A stretch of DNA of 39,005 bases. Source: JAIBCM01 sp041395165 (GTDB lineage Bacteria > Verrucomicrobiota > Verrucomicrobiia > JADLBR01 > JAIBCM01). The position numbers and the translations under genes are program-made. The notes under the pieces were generated by a model, which saw nothing but the letters and a program-made list of their open reading frames with translations, ran no database searches and was not told the DNA's origin. Positions 1 to 7,488 of the stretch are shown one piece after another (within the stretch, counting starts at the first letter, position 1; every line of letters starts with the position of its first letter). The stretch spans positions 1-39,005 of the forward strand of contig JAWLBA010000014.1 of assembly GCA_041395165.1 (NCBI GenBank), read 5' to 3'.

Positions 1-134
1 CCCTCGTCGAATGCATCGAAGAAGACCTCCGTAATGCCATTCCTGGCCTCATCGTTTTTACTCATATGGAGCCCCTCGAAGATCCGGTTTCATGGGAAGA
101 TGTGAAACTGGAAAGAGGGAAAAGTTCTTCATGA
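1..134 (+). CDS. Cation diffusion facilitator (CDF) transporter, C-terminal end, partial
   Basis: The reading frame entered at position 3 runs to a TGA at 132-134 and gives about 43 residues, with the 5' part lying outside the window. It contains ECIEEDLRNAIPG followed by THMEPLEDP and SWED. This pattern, an amphipathic helix, a short strand and a His-x-Glu-Pro motif, is typical of the cytoplasmic C-terminal domain of CDF divalent-metal efflux proteins (Zn, Co, Fe or Mn export through the inner membrane). The metal cannot be judged because the membrane segments are not in the window. The last codons lie inside a perfect hairpin. The call rests on a short remnant and the HxEP motif, so it is probable rather than certain. 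Confidence 0.65.
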   Translation, partial: LVECIEEDLRNAIPGLIVFTHMEPLEDPVSWEDVKLERGKSSS

Positions 135-153
135 AAAATAGAATTTTCATGAA
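128..153. repeat. Perfect 10-bp inverted repeat over the CDF stop codon
   Basis: TTCATGAAAA at 128-137 is the exact reverse complement of TTTTCATGAA at 144-153, with a 6-nt loop between. The arm contains the TGA stop of the transporter gene. There is no following T-run, so it does not fit a classical intrinsic terminator. It could protect the mRNA 3' end, act as a weak terminator, or be a protein-binding palindrome. Confidence 0.6.
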
Positions 154-252
154 ACAAAATTGAAGAAAATAGTGGTTTTGGTGTTTGAAAAACGATTTTG
201 AGTAGAAATCTTCCTGTCGTTAAATTAGTTTTTATTTTTTTGAGTGAGAAAT

Positions 253-281
253 TTGACAAAGTGGTCAAGTTGAGTTTTATT
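253..281 (+). promoter_or_regulatory. Candidate sigma-70 promoter for the 254-aa gene
   Basis: A perfect TTGACA at 253-258 is followed after 17 bp by TTTATT (276-281), which matches four of six bases of the -10 consensus. It lies about 37 bp upstream of the ATG at 318 in an AT-rich 183-bp gap. The gap otherwise holds only the hairpin at its left end. The -10 is weak, so this is a candidate only. Confidence 0.35.
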
Positions 282-317
282 CCCAGAAATCATTAATTTA
301 AAAATAAAATAGCTGTT

Positions 318-1082
318 ATGGGAAAATTTTCTGCAGGAATGGGTAGGTTGGGAAGAGTGGGTACGGGTATTGCTCGTTTGAAAGAAGCCATGGGTAGTAT
401 TACTGCTTTAGTTGGTAGGATCTCTCAAGCCACTACTAAATTTCCTGATTTGAGTAGAGCGATACGAGTTTCTGGTCGTGCTCAAAGTGAAGAATTGTTG
501 AAGGCAGGGGAGATTTTAATGGATTTGCGAGGTTCTCTTGACGAAATCATGGATGTGCTGACAGATTTAAATAAATCTTTCGAAGCTATTGGTAAAACCG
601 GTGTTGGTGAAGGAGTTGCTAGAAGATTTTATAGGCTTTCAGTGCCAATGACAGAGGCCACTGAAGCTTATGATGCTGCACTTGATATGTATATTAGGGT
701 GGCTCATGGCAAGGCATCGAGAGGGGAGCTAGCCAATGCATTGGATAATCTTTTTGCAAAAGTTAAAAAATTGGAACAAGTTTCTGCTGAGGTTAACACA
801 AGTATTGCTGGACCAGGATTTAATGCAGTAGGAGGTGGAAGTACAGATTATGATAATAATCCCGCTGCTATTTTAGCTCTTCCTGTTGCGCCTCAGGATA
901 TGGCGGATTTTGTCTATTCGGTTGGAGATCAAGCTGCCAATTTGGGACGTGGAGCGAAAGATATTTGGGATGGTATATTAAATCAAACAGAATCCGGGAT
1001 TAAACAGGCCGGACATGAGGCAAATAAGAACTTTAATCAGCTTGAAGGTTACGTTCGAAACGGTGGTTATTTGCGGATGTAA
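318..1082 (+). CDS. Orphan hypothetical protein, 254 aa, mostly helical, atypical Arg codons
   Basis: I do not recognise this protein. It starts at ATG 318 with no strong ribosome binding site. The first 30 residues are rich in Gly and basic residues and look amphipathic (GRLGRVGTGIARLKEAMG). Residues about 55-160 should form long helices (SEELLKAGEILMDLRGSLDE, EVNTSIAG). A Gly/Asn-rich linker follows (GGGSTDYDNNPAA), then a helical C-terminal part ending in GYVRNGGYLRM. There is no signal peptide, no clear membrane span and no catalytic motif. Nine of sixteen arginines use AGA or AGG, whereas the housekeeping genes here use mostly CGN, which suggests foreign or fast-evolving origin. It is convergent with clpP and occupies the place where clpX often follows clpP. 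Helical secreted or effector-like proteins can look like this, but nothing in the sequence proves such a role. Confidence 0.75.
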   Translation: MGKFSAGMGRLGRVGTGIARLKEAMGSITALVGRISQATTKFPDLSRAIRVSGRAQSEELLKAGEILMDLRGSLDEIMDVLTDLNKSFEAIGKTGVGEGVARRFYRLSVPMTEATEAYDAALDMYIRVAHGKASRGELANALDNLFAKVKKLEQVSAEVNTSIAGPGFNAVGGGSTDYDNNPAAILALPVAPQDMADFVYSVGDQAANLGRGAKDIWDGILNQTESGIKQAGHEANKNFNQLEGYVRNGGYLRM

Positions 1083-1147
1083 ATTTTTTAAAAAACGACC
1101 TTTAAAAATGCCTGAATTAATCTTTCAAAAGAAAAATGTTAATTGAT

Positions 1148-1759
1148 TTAACTTTTCACTTCTTTGCGTGATTTGACGACTTCGTCAACAAGGCCGTAAG
1201 CTTTAGCTTCATCAGCACTTAAATAATAATCGCGATCGGTGTCTTTTTCGATTTGTTCGATGGGTTTACCGGTGTGAAAGGCGAGAATTTCGTTCAACCG
1301 TTGTTTGGTTTTCAGAATTTCTTTGGCTTGAATCGAAATATCGCTGGCTTGACCTTGTGCGCCGCCGAGAGGTTGATGGATCATGACTTTGGCGTTGGGT
1401 AGAGCAAAGCGTTTCCCTTTGGTGCCGGCAGCGAGGAGAACTGCGCCCATGCTAGCGGCTTGGCCGATGCAATAGGTTGCTACGTCGCAGGTAAGAAATT
1501 GCATGGTGTCGTAGATTGCCAAACCGGCTGTCACATAGCCACCGGGGCTTTGCAAATAGATATTGATATCTTTTTTGGGATCTTCCATTTGTAAGAAAAG
1601 CAGTTGGGCGATGATGGCGTTGGCAATGGTGTCGTCAATGGGTGTGCCGATAAAGATGATGCGATCTTTGAGAAGTCGAGAGTAAATATCGTAAGCGCGT
1701 TCGCCGCGGCCGGTTTGTTCGACGACCATGGGAACGAGGTAGTTGTTGCTGATGTTCAT
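1148..1759 (-). CDS. clpP: ATP-dependent Clp protease proteolytic subunit ClpP
   Basis: Serine protease subunit that forms the two-ring tetradecamer degrading substrates unfolded by ClpX or ClpA in the cytoplasm. At 203 aa it has normal length. The catalytic triad is visible: Ser103 in GQAASMGA, His128 in MIHQPLGG and Asp177 in DRDYYLS, with the same spacing as E. coli S97/H122/D171. The hydrophobic-pocket segment YLQSPGG is intact. It lies 27 bp downstream of tig on the same strand, the common tig-clpP arrangement. The usual next gene, clpX, is absent here; the convergent 254-aa gene follows instead, so the unfoldase partner must be encoded elsewhere. Confidence 0.97.
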   Translation of the reverse strand: MNISNNYLVPMVVEQTGRGERAYDIYSRLLKDRIIFIGTPIDDTIANAIIAQLLFLQMEDPKKDINIYLQSPGGYVTAGLAIYDTMQFLTCDVATYCIGQAASMGAVLLAAGTKGKRFALPNAKVMIHQPLGGAQGQASDISIQAKEILKTKQRLNEILAFHTGKPIEQIEKDTDRDYYLSADEAKAYGLVDEVVKSRKEVKS

Positions 1760-1786
1760 AATTTTTTTCTCAGTTTTAGCTTAATT

Positions 1787-3082
1787 TTATTCCACCTTCG
1801 CGTGGGTTAAAAGAAAATCAAGCGTTTTGCTAATGAGTAATTCTTCTTCGATTTGGTTGAGACCGCTGTGTTTGTTGAGTTCTTCGAGGAGTTTTTGTGG
1901 TTCCATGTTGTATTGGTGTGAGAGATGATGAATGCGATGGTTCATTTCTTCGGTGGTGACTTGCAAGTTTTCTTTTTGCGCAATTTGCAAAAGGAGGAAA
2001 GCTGCTTTCACGCGATCGCGCGCGCTTTTTTGAGCAGTTTGATAAATCTCATCTTTTTTTTCTTGGATAGCATCGAGACTAATGCCGCGTTGTTGATTGT
2101 GTTCGACAATTTCGCGAACGACATTTTTGGTTTGGGCAGTGAGAATGGATTCTGGTAGGTCGAACTCGGTTTTGTTTAAGAGTTGTTCCATGAGCTGATT
2201 TTTTTGTTGTGCTGCCACTTCATTTTTCTTTTGTGTCTTTAACCCTTCGCGCAAATTGGTCCTGACTTGTTCCAATGACATTTTAAAATGGTCTTGGGCA
2301 AACTCTTCGTCGAGTTCCGGCACATGTTTTTCTTTGATGCCTTTTAGTTCCACGGCAAAGATTGCTTTTTTCCCGACCAGTTCGGGATGGGGAAAGTCTT
2401 CGGGGAATTCGATAGTGACATCTTTTTTATCGCCGATATTCATGCCGACGAGTTGAGCGCCAAATTTTGGCAGAAAAGCGTCTTCCTCGAGTTTGATCCA
2501 CAGATTATTTTGTGCGGCGAGTTTTTTGGCTTCAGGCGCTATTTCCAAAAGCGGCTTGCCATCAACCGTGGCGGTGTAATCGATTATTGCAAAGTCGTTG
2601 GCTTGTGTGGGGCGACCGGTTAAATCGTGGAAATGCGCTTGGCGTTCGCGAAGTTGATCGAGTTGTTTTTTGAATTCTTCTTCTGTTAATGCGTCGTCGA
2701 TTTTGGGTAGGGATAAGCCTTTGTATTCCGGGAGCCGAATTTCGGGAGCCAAATCAACTAAAGTAGAAAAGCTGAGAGAAAGACCGCGTTGAAACTTGAG
2801 ATCTTCGATTGACGGAGAGCTCACCACGCGTAGCTTCTTTTCTTGAATGGCGCGTCGATAGGCTTTCGGCACTAGAGAGCGTTTGGTTTCTTCGTCAATT
2901 TCTTGGCTGAAGCGTTTGATAATAACGTCGCGAGGCACTTTCCCCGCACGAAATCCGGGCAGTTTGGCTTGTTTTTGAAATTCGTTGGTGATGCGCTCAA
3001 TTTCTTCGTTAACTTCGTTTGGTGGTAATTCGATTTTGAGACGTTTTCGGCAATTGTTAATGTCTTCTATGGCTATATTCAT
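1787..3082 (-). CDS. tig: Trigger factor, ribosome-associated chaperone and prolyl isomerase
   Basis: Binds ribosomal protein L23 at the exit tunnel and shields nascent chains. I chose the ATG at 3082 over an in-frame start at 3121 because it places the ribosome-binding signature GFRAGK at residues 43-48, the position it has in E. coli trigger factor. This gives 431 aa. The domain order is normal: an N-terminal ribosome-binding domain (about 1-115), an FKBP-type PPIase domain (about 145-235, with DFAIIDYTATVDGKPL and FPEDFPHPELVGKKAIF) and a long helical C-terminal chaperone domain. It forms a probable operon with clpP, 27 bp downstream. No clear Shine-Dalgarno sequence precedes the start. 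Confidence 0.95.
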   Translation of the reverse strand: MNIAIEDINNCRKRLKIELPPNEVNEEIERITNEFQKQAKLPGFRAGKVPRDVIIKRFSQEIDEETKRSLVPKAYRRAIQEKKLRVVSSPSIEDLKFQRGLSLSFSTLVDLAPEIRLPEYKGLSLPKIDDALTEEEFKKQLDQLRERQAHFHDLTGRPTQANDFAIIDYTATVDGKPLLEIAPEAKKLAAQNNLWIKLEEDAFLPKFGAQLVGMNIGDKKDVTIEFPEDFPHPELVGKKAIFAVELKGIKEKHVPELDEEFAQDHFKMSLEQVRTNLREGLKTQKKNEVAAQQKNQLMEQLLNKTEFDLPESILTAQTKNVVREIVEHNQQRGISLDAIQEKKDEIYQTAQKSARDRVKAAFLLLQIAQKENLQVTTEEMNHRIHHLSHQYNMEPQKLLEELNKHSGLNQIEEELLISKTLDFLLTHAKVE

Positions 3083-3148
3083 GACGGGCGAGAGCTTAAG
3101 CATCAAGCGTGTGATGGTCAAGCGGTTGGTGAAAAATATAGGTTGGCT

Positions 3149-3169
3149 GATGACTGGTAACTAGTAATT
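3149..3169 (-). repeat. Copy of a short dispersed TTACTAGT-type repeat
   Basis: On the minus strand this reads AATTACTAGTTACCAGTCA and matches 36905-36923 on the plus strand at 15 of 19 bases, sharing the core TTACTAGT. The stop codon TAG of the decayed gene at 3161-3645 lies within it. The other copy likewise sits just after a TAG stop (ruvX). It may be a degenerate REP-like element, but chance is not excluded. Confidence 0.35.
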
Positions 3170-3645
3170 CGCGATAAGAAGATTCCAAATTTCAAGTGTT
3201 GGCACGAATAAATCATGTTTTGTGGTGAGGTGATCGAATTGGTACTTCGTCCGTAACAATTTTGAGTGGTAGCGGCGTCGCTGTAAAAAATCGCATGAGA
3301 GAAAAAGGAGTGGGGTGTGATTGATTTTTTTTCGAAGACATAACCTTGCGAAGCAAGCCAAGGGCCTAAGGGTTCATTGATTTCCGCCCAATCAGGAATT
3401 TTTTTCTGAAAAAGTAGTTTGCAGCGTGATTTCGATTACAAAGGATTTTTGAGAAAGTCGAAGTTGGATTGTAGCGGATAAGGGTGTTTTTTGTTTTTTC
3501 AAAAGTTTGTTGGCTTGAGAGGGTTGTCGCAATTTTTTTCTAACATGGGGTGGCGGTAGGTTAAGAGTTCATAAAGCAGCCATGTTTGTTGCAACGCATG
3601 TTTTTCTTCTGGTAGAAGTGGGCGTGTGGGAATGGAGTGGAGCAT
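3161..3645 (-). pseudogene. Decayed gene of unknown function, third gene of the GbsR cluster
   Basis: No single open frame covers this stretch, but a protein-like sequence can be followed through three single-base shifts. Frame one begins at ATG 3645 (LPEEKHALQQTWLLYELLTY). At an A7 run (3533-3539 on the plus strand) it passes to a frame with SATIQLRLSQKSFVIEITLQ. At a second A7 run (3399-3405) it passes to IPDWAEINEPLGPWLASQGY. Near 3291-3293 it passes to HDLFVPTLEIWNLLIANY and a TAG stop. With the shifts repaired it encodes roughly 161 aa. I do not recognise the family. It starts 2 bp after the stop of the SRPBCC gene, so it was probably co-transcribed with it. This accounts for most of the otherwise gene-free gap between tig and the SRPBCC gene. 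Confidence 0.6.
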
Positions 3646-3647
3646 GG

Positions 3648-4988
3648 TTAGGTTTGGTTTTCGACTTGAGTTTTGATGTGGTTGAGGACTCTTTTATGAA
3701 TTTTGTGAATGAGGTAGTGGCTCCATAGTCGCCAATAAGTTTGGGGCCACATACGATTGTCATACCAAGTGGTGCCTCGAGAAGAGTGCGCGCCATCGGG
3801 CTGTTTCTTTTTCAGGAGAAATTGGCCTTGATGCGATCGCAGGTAGTGGTCGAGATGGGGTGGGTGCAAGTTTTGGTAAAAAGAAATTTCGGTCATGGAG
3901 GCAGGTTGTTCGCTGACATTGAAGCGCAGGAGATCAGGCTCTTGCCAAACGGTTATGGGTTCCACAAAAGCGCCGGTGGAAAAGACGCATTTTCGGATTG
4001 CGCCGTGGCCTTCACCTTGAATTTCTGCTTTAATGGGGTAGGCAATGCCGGTTTTGAAGAGAAGTTCGCAAGGGGGTGGTAGTTGAGAGAAGGCGATGAC
4101 TTGTGGCCAAACTTTTTCTGGTGGCGCATTGATTTTAACTTCGGTTTTAACTTGGAGCATGGGTGGTGGTGAGAAAGTTTTTGCTTCAACCACCATGAGT
4201 AAAGGAAGGCTCAAAATACTGAAACAGTGCAGGCGAGATGAGGGTTGATGTTTTTGAATGACAAAAGCTGTGGTGGCGCCCAGTAATGATAATAGCCAAC
4301 CCAGGGGCACTGCCATGATCAAACAAATGGCGCCTTCGTGTTGAAAAGAGATGATGCCGCCGGTGATGAAGACGGTTAATGCAGCTGAGATTGGCTCTTT
4401 CATGGTCATCGGCGTTGAGCGGCAAGGTGTGCAGCTAAAAATCCTTGAAGAAGGGAATGCCGCAAAAACAGAGCCCAACCATAATGTTTTAAGGTATTGG
4501 CACTTAAAACAACAAACCTAATCCCAAAATGGCGGAAATAAAACGCTGATGGCTGCGCTGCCGAAATTGCTACGGGCAGTAATCTATCCAGAGCGAATTT
4601 TGTTTTATGATTTTTTTGTAATGGTTCAGTGGTTTTTGTGGGGAGTAAACATAAGATGAGGAAGAAAAATTAAATTAAGAAAAGTATGGAAAAAAATAGT
4701 AGCGCTAATTTGAGAGGGAGACCCGCGTCTTTTAATCGTCGCAAAGTAAAATAGATGTCATAATCCAATAAAGGGCAGCACCGAAAAACCAAGACGAGAT
4801 AAATTGGAGAATTTTAAATGGGTTCGAGGAGGGGTTTTTCAAATTCAAGGTAGTTCCAAGGAAACCAGGTGAGGTGGAAATCCAAAATAAGCAATGGCAC
4901 GGTCGATGTTGTATTTGAGTGCCATGAGCCCGATGCCCCAAAAAGCATAGGCGCGTCGTGAAAGAGGGTTAAGAATAATGGGTTTCAT
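3648..4988 (-). pseudogene. DUF805-like plus SRPBCC-domain membrane protein, broken by several frameshifts
   Basis: The pieces join into one protein of about 447 aa. The start at ATG 4988 gives NPLSRRAYAFWGIGLMALKY, a DUF805-like beginning. The frame then shifts near 4865-4871 (WFPWNYLEFEKPLLEP), near 4811-4822 (ILQFISSWFFGAALYWIMTS) and near 4740-4748 (LRRLKDAGLPLKLALL). A TAA interrupts at 4670-4672, after which the same frame continues (NTLKHYGWALFLRHSLLQGF). It shifts again near 4409-4418 into a long open part with membrane segments and a C-terminal SRPBCC (START-like) domain from TEVKINAPPEKVWPQVIAFS to TYWRLWSHYLIHKIHKRVL. SRPBCC domains bind hydrophobic ligands; the substrate is unknown. 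It overlaps the end of the upstream regulator by 20 bp, so the two were translationally coupled. With at least five disruptions, true decay is more likely than sequencing error. Confidence 0.75.
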
Positions 4989-5526
4989 GATTTTTTATTT
5001 TTAACATTTTAAGGGCTAGGGCGAGCCATTGGTTGTGTTCTAAGGCGGTTATTTTTTCCATCGTGTTACCAGCTAATTCTAAAAAATTTTTCAAACTTTT
5101 GATTTGTTGATTGAAATCCCGGGCTTCGTGCCCTTTGAGTTTTTTAGTTTTTTCATAACAGTGGGTGAGCGCTTCCAAGGCGGGATCGATTTCGCGTCGT
5201 TTGCGTTCGCGCGCGATGGTGCAAAACATTTTCCAAACCTCTTTTTCAGCAACAAAATATTCTTTTCGTTCGCCTTTTCGAATGACGCTTTTGACCAAGC
5301 CCCAGCTGATCAATTCCCTTAAATTGCTATGGGCATTACCACGGCTAATCTTTAGTTCTGCCATAATATTATCGGTAGTCAAAGGGTGGGAGGCTACAAT
5401 AAGCAGGGCATGGATTTGTGCCATCGTGCGATTGATGCCCCAAGCGCTGCCGATGGAGCCCCACTGCGCGATAAAACTATCGCGCGCGTCTTGCCAGGCG
5501 GTTTCTTGATTTTCTGTTTTATTCAT
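4969..5526 (-). CDS. GbsR/MarR-family transcriptional regulator
   Basis: An intact 185-aa winged-helix protein. The N-terminal part contains SIGSAWGINRTMAQIHALLI, then the HTH segment LTTDNIMAELKISRGNAHSNLRELISWGLV and the wing (RKGERKEYFVAE). A charged helical C-terminal dimerisation region follows (ARERKRREIDPALEALTHCY). This order matches GbsR-like members of the MarR superfamily, which often repress their own promoter and respond to a small ligand. The start codon directly abuts a 31-bp symmetric element (5527-5557), which suggests autoregulation. Its 3' end overlaps the decayed DUF805/SRPBCC gene, so the regulator outlives the genes it probably controlled. The ligand is unknown. Confidence 0.88.
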   Translation of the reverse strand: MNKTENQETAWQDARDSFIAQWGSIGSAWGINRTMAQIHALLIVASHPLTTDNIMAELKISRGNAHSNLRELISWGLVKSVIRKGERKEYFVAEKEVWKMFCTIARERKRREIDPALEALTHCYEKTKKLKGHEARDFNQQIKSLKNFLELAGNTMEKITALEHNQWLALALKMLKIKNHETHYS

Positions 5527-5557
5527 ATTTTCTATATTTTCAGAAAATAATGAAAAT
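5527..5557 (-). promoter_or_regulatory. 31-bp nested palindrome upstream of the GbsR gene, probable operator
   Basis: The plus strand carries four copies of one hexamer in two orientations: ATTTTC at 5527-5532 and 5536-5541, then GAAAAT at 5543-5548 and 5552-5557. The copies are spaced 9 bp apart on each side of a central base (5542). The inner part TATTTTCAGAAAATA (5535-5549) is a perfect 7-bp inverted repeat. It ends one base before the regulator's start codon, leaving no room for a Shine-Dalgarno sequence. Two-fold symmetry at a winged-helix regulator's own start fits a dimer or dimer-pair binding site. AT-richness raises the odds of chance symmetry. Confidence 0.6.
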
Positions 5558-5752
5558 TAAACTTTTGTCGAGTTTTAAAAATAAAGGGTGTGAATGTGGA
5601 TTGGGTCTGTTTATTTTTGATTCTGTAAAGTGTTTTGATGCCATGGCGGTGCCTCTTGTGGGATTAACGTTTAAAAGTAAAAAGTGTACCGACTTTATTT
5701 TTTTAAAGTTTAGCTTGTGCATTTTCGATTAGGCTGCTTAATTCTTGCGCGC

Positions 5753-6574
5753 ATGCTCATTTTAGCCGCTACTGAAAGTCATCATGAATTGCCGATGTCG
5801 GCAGTAGAATTATTTCATTTTGGGCCTTTTGTTATTACAAACTCTATGATTCCTGCTTGGATCATTGCTCTCGGGCTAATTATTTTTGCTCAGGTTGCCA
5901 TGCGTTCTCCGAGGCTTGTGCCTAAAGGAGCTCAGAATTTTTTGGAATGGGTCGTAGAATCGATATCGGGTTTGTTGGAAGGAGTGCTCGGAGCGGAATG
6001 GGCCAGAAAAACATTATGGTTTTTTACTTCTATTTTTCTTTTTATTCTTTTCTCTAATTGGTTTGGCTTATTCCCAGGTGTGGGAACGATTGGTCGAGGT
6101 CATGGTGATAGTTGGTATGACTTAATGATTAACCAGCCTTTTATTCGCGGGGCAAATGCCGATGTCAATATGACTATGGCGATGGCTCTAGTATTTTTTG
6201 CTCTATGGATAGTGTGGTCATTAAAAGCTAATGGAGTGGGAGGTTTTGTTCATCACATCTTTGGCTCGAAAGCGGATAATAAAGGATTGATTGGTGTGGT
6301 CATGATTATCGTTTTTGTTTTTGTTGGTGTTATTGAGGTTATTTCTATCGCATTTCGGCCGGTTTCTTTAAGTTTTCGTCTCTTTGGTAACGTGTATGGG
6401 GGCGAATATATGTTGGAATCGATGATGGCAATTAACAAGTGGTTAAGCTGGTTGATTCCTTTACCTTTTTATTTTTTTGAATTGCTTGTAGGATTCGTGC
6501 AAGCTTTGGTGTTTTGTTTGTTGACTGCTGTGTTTACTGGAATGATGTGTCGTCATGAGGAGGGCCACCATTAA
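5753..6574 (+). CDS. atpB: ATP synthase Fo subunit a
   Basis: Membrane subunit a forms the proton half-channels next to the c-ring. From ATG 5753 it has 273 aa; an in-frame GTG at 5717 would add 12 residues with no better signal. Several hydrophobic segments are present, for example WFFTSIFLFILFSNWFGLFP and GVVMIIVFVFVGVIEVISIA. The essential arginine lies in LSFRLFGNVYGGE (Arg209 with this start). It is the first gene of the atp operon; I see no atpI upstream. The roughly 195-bp gap between the operator and this gene is AT-rich and must hold the operon promoter, but I cannot single out a convincing one. Confidence 0.95.
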   Translation: MLILAATESHHELPMSAVELFHFGPFVITNSMIPAWIIALGLIIFAQVAMRSPRLVPKGAQNFLEWVVESISGLLEGVLGAEWARKTLWFFTSIFLFILFSNWFGLFPGVGTIGRGHGDSWYDLMINQPFIRGANADVNMTMAMALVFFALWIVWSLKANGVGGFVHHIFGSKADNKGLIGVVMIIVFVFVGVIEVISIAFRPVSLSFRLFGNVYGGEYMLESMMAINKWLSWLIPLPFYFFELLVGFVQALVFCLLTAVFTGMMCRHEEGHH

Positions 6575-6640
6575 GATAAAGATTTCGTTAATCGGATCGT
6601 GCTTCGCGTGCGAGGGTTAACAAAAAAAACTAAAGTAATG

Positions 6641-6646
6641 AAAGGA
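6641..6646 (+). promoter_or_regulatory. Clear Shine-Dalgarno sequence for atpE
   Basis: AAAGGA lies 5 nt before the ATG at 6652. It is one of the few good ribosome binding sites in this window. Subunit c is needed in many copies per complex, so strong initiation here makes sense. Confidence 0.6.
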
Positions 6647-6651
6647 AAAAT

Positions 6652-6855
6652 ATGTTCTTAGCAGAAATTGTAGGTAGTATTCACATAGGGTTGGCTGCCA
6701 TTGGCTCCGCCTTGGGTGTGGGCATCATTGGATCGAAAGCTGCAGAAGCAGTGGGTCGCAATCCAGGCGCCGCCACGCCGATTTTGGTGCAATCCATTTT
6801 AGCAATGGCGTTAGCAGAAGGTATTATCTTCTTCGCTATCTTCCTCGCGAAATAA
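6652..6855 (+). CDS. atpE: ATP synthase Fo subunit c
   Basis: A 67-aa hairpin of two transmembrane helices that assembles into the rotating c-ring. Helix 1 has the glycine-rich packing motif ALGVGIIGSKAAEAVGRNPG, with the polar loop residues R-N-P. Helix 2 carries the ion-binding Glu56 in AMALAEGIIFFAIF. The residue after the glutamate is Gly rather than the Ser/Thr of sodium-binding rings, so a proton-driven enzyme is the more likely reading. It lies 77 bp downstream of atpB, the longest gap within the operon. Confidence 0.95.
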   Translation: MFLAEIVGSIHIGLAAIGSALGVGIIGSKAAEAVGRNPGAATPILVQSILAMALAEGIIFFAIFLAK

Positions 6856-6912
6856 ATTTAAAGTCTTGTGTGCGATTTGACACAAATCGCACCAAGACAT
6901 GGAAAGAAAACA

Positions 6913-7467
6913 ATGACTTCATGGTTTTTTTTAGGAGCAGTTGAAGCTGCCACTTCAGATGGCTTAGTTGGTGAAATTGCCAACCGAGTTGGTGTAAGTG
7001 GGCCGAAGCTTCTTTCGCAAATTATTCTTTTTGTTCTTCTGGCTTACGCTTTAAAGCGTTTTGCTTTTAATCCCATTCAAAAAGTGTTGGATGAACGACG
7101 ACAAAAGATTGCCGAAAGTCTCGAAAATGCAGAGCGGATCAAGCAAGAACTGGAGGAAGCCGATCGAACCCGTGCTGATGTGATTGCTAAGGCTAATCAA
7201 CAAGCCACCCAGATGATCGAAGAGGCACAAAAATCCGCCTCTCTTTTGGGCGAGCGAAAATTGCAAGAAGCAGTTGCTCAAGCGGAAGGTATGCTAAAAA
7301 AAGCACAGGAAGCGATTGTTTTGGAACGTCAACAAATGATGGCGGAGTTGAAGCGTGAAATTGGTCGTTTGGTCATTGAAACCACTTCAAAAGTTAGTGG
7401 CAAAGTGCTTTCTGCGGAAGATCAGCGTTGTTTGAACGAGGAAACGTTGCGGGAATTAGCCGCTTAA
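6913..7467 (+). CDS. atpF: ATP synthase Fo subunit b
   Basis: Peripheral stalk subunit. I chose the ATG at 6913, which has GGAAAG about 6 nt upstream, over a GTG at 6868; this gives 184 aa. There is one membrane span (about residues 32-50, LLSQIILFVLLAYAL), then a long charged coiled coil from FNPIQKVLDERRQKI through QEAVAQAEGMLKKAQ. This dimerises and reaches up to the delta subunit on F1. It is followed after 21 bp by atpH. Confidence 0.93.
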   Translation: MTSWFFLGAVEAATSDGLVGEIANRVGVSGPKLLSQIILFVLLAYALKRFAFNPIQKVLDERRQKIAESLENAERIKQELEEADRTRADVIAKANQQATQMIEEAQKSASLLGERKLQEAVAQAEGMLKKAQEAIVLERQQMMAELKREIGRLVIETTSKVSGKVLSAEDQRCLNEETLRELAA

Positions 7468-7488
7468 CCAGAAAATAGTCACGATATT

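Noticed and set aside
3161..3361. Possible separate 66-aa protein
   Set aside because: Only the last part reads like protein (HDLFVPTLEIWNLLIANY); it is the terminal fragment of the decayed gene at 3161-3645.
4732..4941. Possible separate 69-aa membrane protein
   Set aside because: Its start is out of frame with family-like sequence, while its end (SWFFGAALYWIMTS) fits as one segment of the broken DUF805/SRPBCC gene.
5540..5732. Small overlapping open frames on both strands upstream of atpB
   Set aside because: They are low-complexity, lack family resemblance and overlap the operator and promoter region of two divergent genes.
6575..6651. Hairpin in the atpB-atpE gap
   Set aside because: The best arms (GTTAA and TTAAC) are only 5 bp and far apart; not convincing as a regulatory structure.
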